Assembly: GCA_002314605.1 (NCBI GenBank)
Contig: DCGO01000108.1
Location: 1-11,259 of the forward strand
From: Lentisphaeria bacterium UBA1776
GTDB lineage: Bacteria > Verrucomicrobiota > Lentisphaeria > Victivallales > Victivallaceae
Length of the DNA: 11,259 nt
Direction of reading: 5' to 3'
This document shows, one piece after another, positions 5,523 to 11,259 of this stretch. Under the pieces are notes generated by a model. That model saw only the letters and a program-made list of their open reading frames with translations, was not told the DNA's origin and did not search any database. Position numbers and translations under genes: made by a program. Position 1 is the stretch's first letter; every line of letters begins with the position of its first letter.

Positions 5523-7385
5523 TCAGAACAGCGACAACTGTTCTTCCTCCTGCTGCCCTTTTTTCTGAGGCGGGAAACGAGCCAGAAATTCGTCTGTGGA
5601 AATGACTTCGATTCCCGCTTTTCGTGCATGGTCCAGCTTGGTGCCGGATTCCTGCGGATCCGCCGCCACCAGGAGCGACAGATTTCCGGTAACCTGGTCC
5701 ACCGGTTCCAGACCGTGCTGCCGGGCGGTCTCCTCGTAGTAAGCACGTTTTTCCGGCATTTTTCCGGTAAAACAGACCGTCTGTTTTTCTGCGGCCCCGA
5801 AACTGGAACGGAGTTCCACCGAAGCCAGGAGTTCGTCAATGAAGGTCTTTTCCTCCGTGAAGGTCTTCCGGAGGGCGGCCGCTCGCTCGGGGCCGATTCC
5901 TTCCATGACGCCAAGCTCATCGGCGGATAACGTCCGGAGCCGGTCAAAGGGACACGTTTTCAAAAGTTTCTTTGCCACATTGATCCCGACATTGGGGATG
6001 TTCAGGGCCGCCAGCAGCCGGAAATCATCGCATTTCCGGGCTTTTTGCAGCGCATCATAAAGATTGGCCGCCGATTTCTCCGCAAAACGGTCCAGACTCA
6101 CGAGTTTCCGTTTGTCCAGTTTCAGCAGATCTCCGAAACTTCTGACCTCAAACTGCTTCATGATCTGCCGCAGAGTGGCATCCCCAAGATTGTCGATATC
6201 CAGCGCCCGGACGGCGGCGGAGAGCCGGCACAGCCGGGTCTCGAAGCAATCCGGACCCGGGCAGCAGAGTTCCGGTCCTTTCCAGACCAGTTCCGTACCG
6301 CACCCCGGACAGCGGTCGATCATGGCGTTTCTGCGGTTTTCCCCGGGAGACGAGGAAACAATATGGGGAATCACATCCCCAGCCCGTTCCACCACAATGT
6401 CGTCGCCGATCTGCAGATTCAGGTCCAGAATGTTTTTCGCATTGTGAAGCGTGGCCCGGCGGATGGTGGTGCCGCCAAGTTCCACCGGCCGGATCACGGC
6501 CACCGGGGTAAGAGAGTTCTTGCCGAAGCTCCACTCCACATCCTCCAGCGCGCTGGGGCTTCGGGCATTGACGAACTTGTACGCCATTTCCCCCCGGGGG
6601 TGGTGAGCGGTACTGCCCAGGCTTTGCCGGTACACCGCATCGGCGAATTTCACCACGATCCCATCCATGGGGTACGGCAGTGCCGCAATTTTATCCGTCA
6701 GTTCCTGCCAGCGGGATTCCAGCTCTCCGGCGGAAACTTCGAAACTCACCCGGTCGTAGTCCACCAGCGTCAGATACGCCCCGGTCTGTTTCATGGCAAA
6801 TTCCAGTTGCCGGACTTCCCGGGGGTCCTTGAGCATCATGAATCCGGTAAGGACATTCCGGGTATTGCGGTAAACGGTGTTGCCGCGGGAACGGATGACA
6901 CTGCGGAGTTTTTCGAAGCGGTCCGGCCGGATCAGAAGCTCCCCCCGGGCCGGACGGTTCACCGGACCTGTACCATCGGCGGATTCGAGTTCAATCAAAG
7001 AAAGTTTGTCGGAAATATCCTGTCCGGTCTCCCCTTTGCCCCGGGTCACCAGAGTTTGTCCGTCAAATCGGCAGCTGATTCCGTCATATTTGGGCTGGAC
7101 CAGCAGCCGTTCGTCCCGGTCGGTCCGGGCGAAGGATTTCACCCAGCTCAGGAGTTCCGGCAGACTGTAAACCTTGTCGAGGGAGATCATAGGGGAAAGA
7201 AGTCTGATCTCCCGGAGGGCCGCCACCTGAGGGGAGCCCAGCTGTTCCAGCAGGGGGTGGTCCGGAGCGGCCGTTTTCAGTTCCCGGACCAGCGCATCGT
7301 ACTCGAGATCGCTGATTTCCGGGATCCCTGCCCAGTAGGATTCAAAGGCCCGCCGGATCCGGGATGCAAGTTCCTCCACACTCAT
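5523..7385 (-). CDS. ligA: NAD+-dependent DNA ligase (divergent LigA) with C-terminal clamp-binding motif
   Basis: Joins nicks in duplex DNA using NAD+. The 620-residue product is somewhat shorter than typical LigA (about 670). A reduced Ia region (PEISDLEYD, 22-30) is followed by the adenylation domain: KYDG (99-102, Lys99 the AMP-accepting lysine), RGE (147-149), MDGIVVKF (240-247) and AYKF (268-271). The OB fold contains TPVAVIRPVELGGTTIRRAT (293-312) and GDDIVVERAGDVIPHI (327-342). A zinc finger uses Cys359, 362, 375 and 380. A helix-hairpin-helix region (about 455-530), a BRCT domain (about 531-604) and a C-terminal QLSLF (616-620) follow. It departs from the usual consensus in several places, for example RGKGETGQD where RGDGxxGED is expected and RNTRNVLTG where NPRNAAAG is expected. 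It could therefore be an accessory ligase. It lies 31 bases below fabF; the AGGA before its start is about 12 bases away, which is long. Confidence 0.88.
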   Translation of the reverse strand: MSVEELASRIRRAFESYWAGIPEISDLEYDALVRELKTAAPDHPLLEQLGSPQVAALREIRLLSPMISLDKVYSLPELLSWVKSFARTDRDERLLVQPKYDGISCRFDGQTLVTRGKGETGQDISDKLSLIELESADGTGPVNRPARGELLIRPDRFEKLRSVIRSRGNTVYRNTRNVLTGFMMLKDPREVRQLEFAMKQTGAYLTLVDYDRVSFEVSAGELESRWQELTDKIAALPYPMDGIVVKFADAVYRQSLGSTAHHPRGEMAYKFVNARSPSALEDVEWSFGKNSLTPVAVIRPVELGGTTIRRATLHNAKNILDLNLQIGDDIVVERAGDVIPHIVSSSPGENRRNAMIDRCPGCGTELVWKGPELCCPGPDCFETRLCRLSAAVRALDIDNLGDATLRQIMKQFEVRSFGDLLKLDKRKLVSLDRFAEKSAANLYDALQKARKCDDFRLLAALNIPNVGINVAKKLLKTCPFDRLRTLSADELGVMEGIGPERAAALRKTFTEEKTFIDELLASVELRSSFGAAEKQTVCFTGKMPEKRAYYEETARQHGLEPVDQVTGNLSLLVAADPQESGTKLDHARKAGIEVISTDEFLARFPPQKKGQQEEEQLSLF

Positions 7386-7416
7386 ATTCTGGAATTTTCC
7401 TGAGGAAGAACTAAAA

Positions 7417-8676
7417 CTATTTTCCGGTATAGCGGCGCAGCAGGATGGCCCCGTTGTGACCGCCGAAACCCAGATTCATATTGAGGGCGATGTCGATCTT
7501 CCGCTCCCGGGCGACATTGGGTGTTACGTCAATATCGCAGGCGGGGTCCGGCGTCTCGTAGTTGATGGTGGGCGGCGCCGCGCCATGCCGGATCGCCATG
7601 GCGCATGCGATGGTCTCAAGACCGCCTGCCGCTCCCAGGGTGTGCCCCGTACAGCCCTTGGTGCTGCTGACCGCGATGTGCTTCAAGTCGTCGCCGAAGA
7701 CCGTTTTGAGTGCCGCCGTCTCGCAGCGATCGTTGAGCTGCGTACTGGTCCCGTGGGCATTCACATAATCCACTTCGCCGGCGGAGATCCCGGCATGACG
7801 CAGAGCCGAACGGATGGCAATGGCCGCACCGGAGCCGTCTTCCTTCGGTGCCGTGATATGGTGCGCATCGCCGCTGGCGCCGTAGCCGATGATCTCGGCA
7901 AGGATGTCAGCGCCGCGGTTGCGGGCATGTTCCAGCTCCTCGATCACCAGCACGCCGGCACCGTCGCTCATCACGAATCCGTCCCGGTCCAGATCGAAGG
8001 GGCGGCTGGCATGCAGGGGGTCATCGTTGCGGGTGCTCATGGCTTTCAGGGCGCAGAATCCCGCCATGCCCAGAGGAATGCCGGCGGATTCGCTTCCTCC
8101 GGTGATCATCAGCTCCGCATCGCCCCGCTTGATCATCCAGTAAGCTTCGCCGATGGCATGACAGCCGGAAGCACAGGCGGAAGTGACCCCGAAATTCGGT
8201 CCCATGGCGCCGGTCAGAATGGAGATCTCTCCGGAAGCCATGTCGGTAATCATTTTGGGGATCAGAAAGGGAGACACGCGGTTGGGACCTTTTTCATGCA
8301 GCACAATCATGGAATCGCAGATGGTCAGCATGCCGCCAATGCCGCTGGCTACCAGCACGCCGGCCCGGTCCGGCGCAATGCCGGCGTCTTCCAGGCACAG
8401 GGGAAGTCCCGCACCGGCCAGCGCCTCATGGGCGGCAATGACCGCAAACTGGCAGAAAAGGTCCATGTGCCGGGCATCCTTCGGGGATATGAAGCGATTG
8501 ATGTCCAGATTTTTGATTTCTCCCCCGATTTTCGTCCGGTACTCTGACACATCAAATCCGGTGATCGGCCCGAGGCCGCAGCGGCCGTTGACGACCGCAT
8601 TCCAGAAATCCGCAGTGTTGTTGCCGACACAGGAAAGAATGCCGGTTCCGGTAATGACTACGCGCCTGTCATCCAT
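7417..8676 (-). CDS. fabF: Beta-ketoacyl-ACP synthase II (KAS II)
   Basis: Condenses malonyl-ACP with acyl-ACP in each elongation round of type II fatty acid synthesis, in the cytoplasm. At 419 residues it is full length for FabF. The thiolase-fold catalytic triad is complete: Cys168 in VTSACASG (164-171), His308 in NAHGTST (306-312), and His345 in STKGCTGHTLGAAGG (338-352), which also carries Lys340. The C-terminal NLGFGGHNGA (401-410) glycine loop is present, as is RPFDLDRDGFVMSDGAG (225-241). GAGGG (8687-8683) lies six bases before the ATG. It is downstream of acpP, the usual acpP-fabF order, but an intrinsic terminator separates them. The ligase gene follows 31 bases later and may share its transcript. 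A pathway-specific polyketide synthase role is unlikely given the acpP neighbour and the canonical motifs. Confidence 0.95.
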   Translation of the reverse strand: MDDRRVVITGTGILSCVGNNTADFWNAVVNGRCGLGPITGFDVSEYRTKIGGEIKNLDINRFISPKDARHMDLFCQFAVIAAHEALAGAGLPLCLEDAGIAPDRAGVLVASGIGGMLTICDSMIVLHEKGPNRVSPFLIPKMITDMASGEISILTGAMGPNFGVTSACASGCHAIGEAYWMIKRGDAELMITGGSESAGIPLGMAGFCALKAMSTRNDDPLHASRPFDLDRDGFVMSDGAGVLVIEELEHARNRGADILAEIIGYGASGDAHHITAPKEDGSGAAIAIRSALRHAGISAGEVDYVNAHGTSTQLNDRCETAALKTVFGDDLKHIAVSSTKGCTGHTLGAAGGLETIACAMAIRHGAAPPTINYETPDPACDIDVTPNVARERKIDIALNMNLGFGGHNGAILLRRYTGK

Positions 8677-8699
8677 CTTTTTCCCTCAAAATTCCATTG

Positions 8700-8729
8700 A
8701 TTACAAGAAAAAAGGGGCGAGTTTCGCAA
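8700..8729 (-). promoter_or_regulatory. Possible fabF promoter overlapping the acpP terminator
   Basis: On the minus strand TTGCGA (8729-8724) and TGTAAT (8705-8700) are separated by 18 bases, predicting a start near 8693 and a leader of about 16 bases holding the fabF ribosome site. The -35 lies inside the terminator stem. Both hexamers are imperfect, so fabF may instead depend on read-through from acpP. Confidence 0.25.
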
Positions 8730-8744
8730 AATGCGAAACGCCCC
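8708..8744 (-). terminator. Intrinsic terminator after acpP
   Basis: On the minus strand GGGGC-GTTTCGC (8744-8733) pairs with GCGAAAC (8727-8721) and GCCCC (8718-8714), around a five-base loop and a two-base bulge. This gives twelve base pairs, many of them G-C. Six T residues follow at once (8713-8708), then C-T-T. It is the clearest terminator in the window and sits in the 127-base acpP-fabF gap. Confidence 0.85.
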
Positions 8745-8803
8745 GTCTTCTAAATGTCTAATGCACACGGGACCGCCCGGAGACGATCCAATGCGCAGCA
8801 CGA

Positions 8804-9076
8804 TTACTCCGCCTTGGCGGCACCGTCGGCATTCTGATTGTTCTTGAGGGATTCCTCAATGTAGCGAATGGCATCACCCACCGTGGAGAGCTTTTCAGCA
8901 GCATTGTCGGGAATGGTCACACCGAATTCCTCTTCAAGCTGCATGACCAGCTCAACCTGATCCAGAGAATCCGCACCGAGATGCTCAATGAACTTGGCAT
9001 CATCAGTGACCTGATCTTCCGAGCAGCCGAGATTTTGGACCACGATCTTCTTCACTTTGTCAGCAATAGCAGACAT
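8804..9076 (-). CDS. acpP: Acyl carrier protein
   Basis: The 90-residue acidic protein carries growing acyl chains on a 4'-phosphopantetheine arm attached to Ser37 in the conserved GADSLDQVELVM motif (34-45). The four-helix ACP pattern is intact: helix I with VKKIVVQNLG, then EEEFGVTIPDNAAEKLSTVGDAIRYIEE. It is longer than the 78-residue E. coli protein owing to a polar, Ala/Asn-rich tail after helix IV. The frame is open to an ATG at 9088, but GAGGT lies between the two ATGs, five bases before the one at 9076, and ACP homology starts at MSAIADKVKK. It has its own strong promoter and is followed by a strong terminator, consistent with a short, abundant message. It feeds FabF, encoded just downstream. 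Confidence 0.96.
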   Translation of the reverse strand: MSAIADKVKKIVVQNLGCSEDQVTDDAKFIEHLGADSLDQVELVMQLEEEFGVTIPDNAAEKLSTVGDAIRYIEESLKNNQNADGAAKAE

Positions 9077-9128
9077 TTCATACCTCATTTGTTATGGGTT
9101 GTCGATAAAGTTTCGATTCAGTTCCAAC

Positions 9129-9146
9129 CGTTGTAAAATCACAACG
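9129..9146 (-). other. Hairpin at the predicted 5' end of the acpP message
   Basis: CGTTGT and ACAACG (9146-9141 and 9134-9129, minus strand) form a six-base-pair stem around GATTTT. With transcription predicted near 9145, the stem would sit at or next to the very 5' end of the mRNA. Such a position is known to protect transcripts from 5'-end-dependent decay; that role here is an inference. Confidence 0.35.
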
Positions 9147-9151
9147 CCTAT

Positions 9152-9180
9152 AAGATACCACTTGAACAATGATTTGTCAA
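9152..9180 (-). promoter_or_regulatory. acpP promoter
   Basis: On the minus strand a perfect -35, TTGACA (9180-9175), and TATCTT (9157-9152) are separated by 17 bases, the ideal spacing. It predicts a start near 9145 and a leader of about 68 bases. It is the best sigma70-type promoter in the window, in keeping with the high demand for ACP. Confidence 0.7.
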
Positions 9181-9181
9181 G
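9161..9181. promoter_or_regulatory. Imperfect palindrome over the acpP -35 (possible operator)
   Basis: CTTGA-A-CAA (9161-9169) and TTG-TCAAG (9174-9181) form an eight-base-pair dyad with one extra A and a four-base centre. It covers the -35 and part of the spacer, a common site for a repressor of lipid synthesis genes. It does not match any lipid-regulator operator I can recall. On the plus strand it is followed by seven T residues, so it also looks like a weak terminator facing the other way. Confidence 0.3.
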
Positions 9182-9233
9182 TTTTTTTCAAAAGTTCTCT
9201 CAGGTTTCTCCCGTATCAAGCCTGTTTCCCGGC

Positions 9234-10109
9234 TCAGCGGGCCAGAATGGCCAGCAGCTGCTTCGCCGTTTTTTCCGCCAGGGCCAGATCCGGAAGCACC
9301 ATATCCGGGAGTCGGGAGAAGGGGATCATTTCCAGCGTCACCGGTCCGGTGTAGCCGACCTGGTCCATGGCTGCCAGGATCGCCGGGTAATCCGCTTCGC
9401 CCACGGTGATATCATCGCCGAAGCCGTGGAGACCGCCGCCGCAGTCTTCGCTCTTCCAGTTTTTGAAGTGGATCCCCTTGATCCGGTTGCCCAGGATCTC
9501 CACCCAGTCCTGGGGATAGCCCACATTGAGGCAGTTGGCCACGTCCAGATAACAGCCGATGAAGGGCGAGTTGAACTGGTCGATGAAGGCTTTCATGGCG
9601 AAGGGATCCGGCAGGAATTTGCCCCACACGTTTTCACAGGCAATGGCCACCCCCAGCTTTTCCGCGTCCGGCAGAAGCTCCCACATGGAGCGGGTGCTCT
9701 GGCGCCACACGGCCGCCGCAGGGGTCCGGGGACAGGAGGCGTCCCAGTCGGCATGGACCACGCCGGGGATCACCAGCGCGGCCTTGGCGCCCAGCCGGGC
9801 GGCCACATGCAGATACTGCCGGGTCCACGCCACGGCTTCCTGCCGTTTGGCTTCATCGGTACTGCTCAGGGGAAGTCCCCAGCTGGAACCGGTGGCCACG
9901 GTGCGGATCCCGATCTTCTTTTCTGCCGCGCAGGCGCAGATCTTTGCGCACAGCGCATCGTCCGCCGTGACCGGGACCACATCCCCCACGGTGAGCTCAA
10001 TGCCGTCCAGACCGAATTCCGCCGCGCTGTCGATGCACTTGAAGGCATCCCGGGAGCCGTCAAAGCCCCCCAGCACCCAGGTATTGATGGCCGCAAAATA
10101 TTTTTTCAT
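9234..10109 (-). CDS. Sugar isomerase/epimerase-like TIM-barrel protein (AP endonuclease 2 superfamily)
   Basis: The 291-residue product is full length for the xylose-isomerase-like TIM-barrel family. The four metal ligands of the D-tagatose/D-psicose 3-epimerase type can be placed: Glu159 in IACENVWG (156-163), Asp189 in CYLDVANCL (186-194), His214 in GIHFKNWK (212-219) and Glu260 in PVTLEM (256-261). FGLDGIELTVGD (32-43) contains the usual early-strand Glu. No signal peptide is seen, so it should be cytoplasmic. AAGGA precedes the ATG by nine bases and the upstream dehydrogenase stop lies only 14 bases away, so the two form an operon. The exact reaction cannot be read from sequence. Options are keto-sugar 3-epimerase, inosose-type isomerase, or a 3-keto-glycoside eliminase of the kind that works with Gfo/Idh/MocA partners. 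Confidence 0.82.
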   Translation of the reverse strand: MKKYFAAINTWVLGGFDGSRDAFKCIDSAAEFGLDGIELTVGDVVPVTADDALCAKICACAAEKKIGIRTVATGSSWGLPLSSTDEAKRQEAVAWTRQYLHVAARLGAKAALVIPGVVHADWDASCPRTPAAAVWRQSTRSMWELLPDAEKLGVAIACENVWGKFLPDPFAMKAFIDQFNSPFIGCYLDVANCLNVGYPQDWVEILGNRIKGIHFKNWKSEDCGGGLHGFGDDITVGEADYPAILAAMDQVGYTGPVTLEMIPFSRLPDMVLPDLALAEKTAKQLLAILAR

Positions 10110-10123
10110 GGTCGAAGATCCTT

Positions 10124-11170
10124 TCAGCGATAACGAACGGTGACGGTTTTGCCCTTGTTGTCCAGAGACTTGCGTTCCGCCTCGTAGATGCAGGCACCGT
10201 CCACGATATCCTTGTGGGGCAGATATTTTTCATCACTGGACTTGCCGAGACAGGCGGAGAGGAAGTTGTCGATCTCCACATGCCATCCGGTGGGCTTGTC
10301 GCCGACTTTGAGTTCGAGTTTTTCCGCTTCGCCCTTCACCGGATAGAACCAGAGGCCGGAGGGATTGGAGACGATGGTGCCCTTTTCGCCGATCAGCTGG
10401 AAGCTCATCTCAAAACCGGCGCAGCGGGGGGCCGACCAGCCACCTTCGGCGGCCACGGCCTTGTCATCGTCAAAGTGATAGATGGTGAAGGAGTGATCCG
10501 GGATCCCCGTCTTGTACCAGGTCCCCACCGTGGTGACGGCCCGGGGTTTGCCGCAGAAATACAGCACTTCGTCAATATCGTGCATGTGGAGATCCAGCAG
10601 TGCGCCGCCGGAATTTTCATCCTTCATGAACCAGTTTTTCCAGGCATCGCCGTCGATGTTGGGGGAGAAGCGCTTGAAAAGGGCGCTGCGGATCTTGCCG
10701 ATCTTGCCTGCTTTGAAGAGTTCAAAGGCCTTGCGGTATTCCGGCCATGCCCGGACGCACAGACCCACCGTGAAGCACTTGCCGGACTTTTCCGCTTCGG
10801 CGACAATGGCCTTCACATCCTTGACCGTCAGTGCGGCGGGCTTTTCCAGCAGCACATGTTTCCCGGCTTTCAGCGCGGCAATGGCAAAGGCCGCATGCAG
10901 ATAGGTCGGGGCGCAGATATCCACTTCCTCGACTTCCGGATCGTTGATGAGGTCCAGACCGTCCTTGTAAACCCGGATGCCGGTGAGGTCCAGATGGTCA
11001 TTGACCCCGCCGCCGATGTTGCCGTGGACCTTGCGGATATCCCCGGACCGCTTGGCGGCGTCTGCATCCGCGATGGCCACGATTTTACTTTTGGGGTTGG
11101 CCTGATGGATCCGGAAATGGGTGGTTCCCATGAATCCGAAACCGATGATCCCGACTTTGACCTGTTTCAT
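10124..11170 (-). CDS. Gfo/Idh/MocA family NAD(P)-dependent oxidoreductase
   Basis: The 348-residue product is full length for this family of sugar and cyclitol dehydrogenases. The N-terminal Rossmann fold shows VGIIGFGFMG (6-15), and the AIADAD strand end (33-38) suggests NAD preference. CAPTYLHAAFAIAALKAGKH (86-105) leads to the family signature EKP (109-111), where Lys110 is catalytic. The C-terminal domain has GGALLDLHMHDID (188-200), with His197 in the usual GGGxLxDxGxHxxD position. There is no twin-arginine or other signal, so it is cytoplasmic. A near-perfect ribosome site, AAGGAGGT, ends five bases before the ATG. The isomerase gene follows after 14 bases. Substrate is likely a sugar, sugar derivative or inositol; sequence alone does not decide which. 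Confidence 0.88.
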   Translation of the reverse strand: MKQVKVGIIGFGFMGTTHFRIHQANPKSKIVAIADADAAKRSGDIRKVHGNIGGGVNDHLDLTGIRVYKDGLDLINDPEVEEVDICAPTYLHAAFAIAALKAGKHVLLEKPAALTVKDVKAIVAEAEKSGKCFTVGLCVRAWPEYRKAFELFKAGKIGKIRSALFKRFSPNIDGDAWKNWFMKDENSGGALLDLHMHDIDEVLYFCGKPRAVTTVGTWYKTGIPDHSFTIYHFDDDKAVAAEGGWSAPRCAGFEMSFQLIGEKGTIVSNPSGLWFYPVKGEAEKLELKVGDKPTGWHVEIDNFLSACLGKSSDEKYLPHKDIVDGACIYEAERKSLDNKGKTVTVRYR

Positions 11171-11218
11171 GATATACCTCCTTGCTGGGTTGAACGTTTC
11201 TTTCTATAGGATACCTCT

Positions 11219-11254
11219 AAAAATTCATTCCGGTGGCTTGCGGCCACTGGGGAA
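11219..11254 (-). terminator. Hairpin plus T-tract, possible terminator of an off-window gene
   Basis: On the minus strand GTGGC (11247-11243) pairs with GCCAC (11237-11233) around CGCAA. It can extend through CC/GG and TT/AA pairs with small internal loops, and five T residues (11223-11219) follow after a short A/G/T stretch. It would end a leftward gene lying beyond the right edge. The T-tract is too far from the stem for a strong call. Confidence 0.3.
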
Positions 11255-11259
11255 AGTCT

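Noticed and set aside
6045..7403. Long open frame of 452 codons on the plus strand opposite the DNA ligase
   Set aside because: It is antisense to the ligase, whose motifs are unmistakable. No family features or ribosome site were seen.
7456..8547. Open frame of 363 codons on the plus strand opposite fabF
   Set aside because: It is antisense to full-length fabF; the composition is rich in G, H and R with no domain.
9077..9088. Earlier ACP start at 9088
   Set aside because: The GAGGT ribosome site lies between the two ATGs and serves the one at 9076.
9161..9188. Plus-strand intrinsic terminator (palindrome followed by seven T)
   Set aside because: No plus-strand gene ends nearby, and the stem is A/T-rich with a bulge. 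The overlap with the acpP -35 explains it better.
9182..9233. Terminator after the isomerase gene
   Set aside because: Only four-base stems (for example AGCC/GGCT) are visible and no T-tract follows on the minus strand.
11171..11218. Promoter for the Gfo/Idh/MocA gene
   Set aside because: A -10-like TATCCT or TATAGA is present on the minus strand, but no acceptable -35 stands at 16-18 bases; the promoter may lie beyond the edge or use another sigma factor.
1..11259. tRNA, rRNA, CRISPR, insertion sequence or prophage signals
   Set aside because: No cloverleaf, repeated spacer array, transposase motif or flanking inverted repeat was seen on either strand.

Overview
The window is a compact, gene-dense stretch of bacterial chromosome of moderately high G+C. 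It holds ten protein genes, one of them cut by the left edge. No RNA gene, mobile element or CRISPR array was seen. The gene mix suggests a Lentisphaerota (Victivallis-like) or related PVC-group anaerobe. The reasons are a kinase-fold protein with FKFHCPxC-type zinc ribbons, a Gfo/Idh/MocA dehydrogenase paired with a TIM-barrel sugar isomerase/epimerase, and a ferredoxin-fused bifurcating-type ETF. This placement is an inference from gene style, not a proven assignment.

Left part (1-3906). A truncated radical SAM gene runs leftward from 292. A divergent intergenic region (293-499) carries two similar sigma70-like promoters and a nested dyad. A tight rightward operon follows: etfB (500-1300), etfA (1304-2491) and a GlcD-type FAD oxidase (2500-3906). 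Both internal ribosome sites overlap the preceding stop codon. The content, order and EtfA ferredoxin domain match the lctB-lctC-lctD unit for electron-confurcating lactate dehydrogenase of Acetobacterium woodii. The likely job is oxidation of lactate (or a similar 2-hydroxyacid) with NAD+, paid for by oxidation of reduced ferredoxin.

Middle part (3907-7416), all leftward. fabF and a divergent NAD+-dependent DNA ligase (stop at 5523) lie 31 bases apart. The ligase ends in a perfect sliding-clamp motif, QLSLF. Below it, with its own promoter, is a protein-kinase-fold gene in which all four classical catalytic positions are replaced, so it is a predicted pseudokinase. It carries one N-terminal and two C-terminal zinc ribbons. 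Its stop overlaps the start of a 63-residue Pmp3/YqaE-type membrane peptide (ATGA), so the two are probably co-translated.

Right part (7417-11259), also leftward. A Gfo/Idh/MocA oxidoreductase and a sugar isomerase/epimerase-like TIM barrel form a two-gene operon behind a near-perfect Shine-Dalgarno. Below them acpP has the strongest promoter in the window (TTGACA, 17, TATCTT). It is followed by a strong intrinsic terminator lying between acpP and fabF, which probably sets a high ACP to FabF ratio. acpP and fabF supply the acyl carrier and the condensing enzyme of type II fatty acid synthesis.
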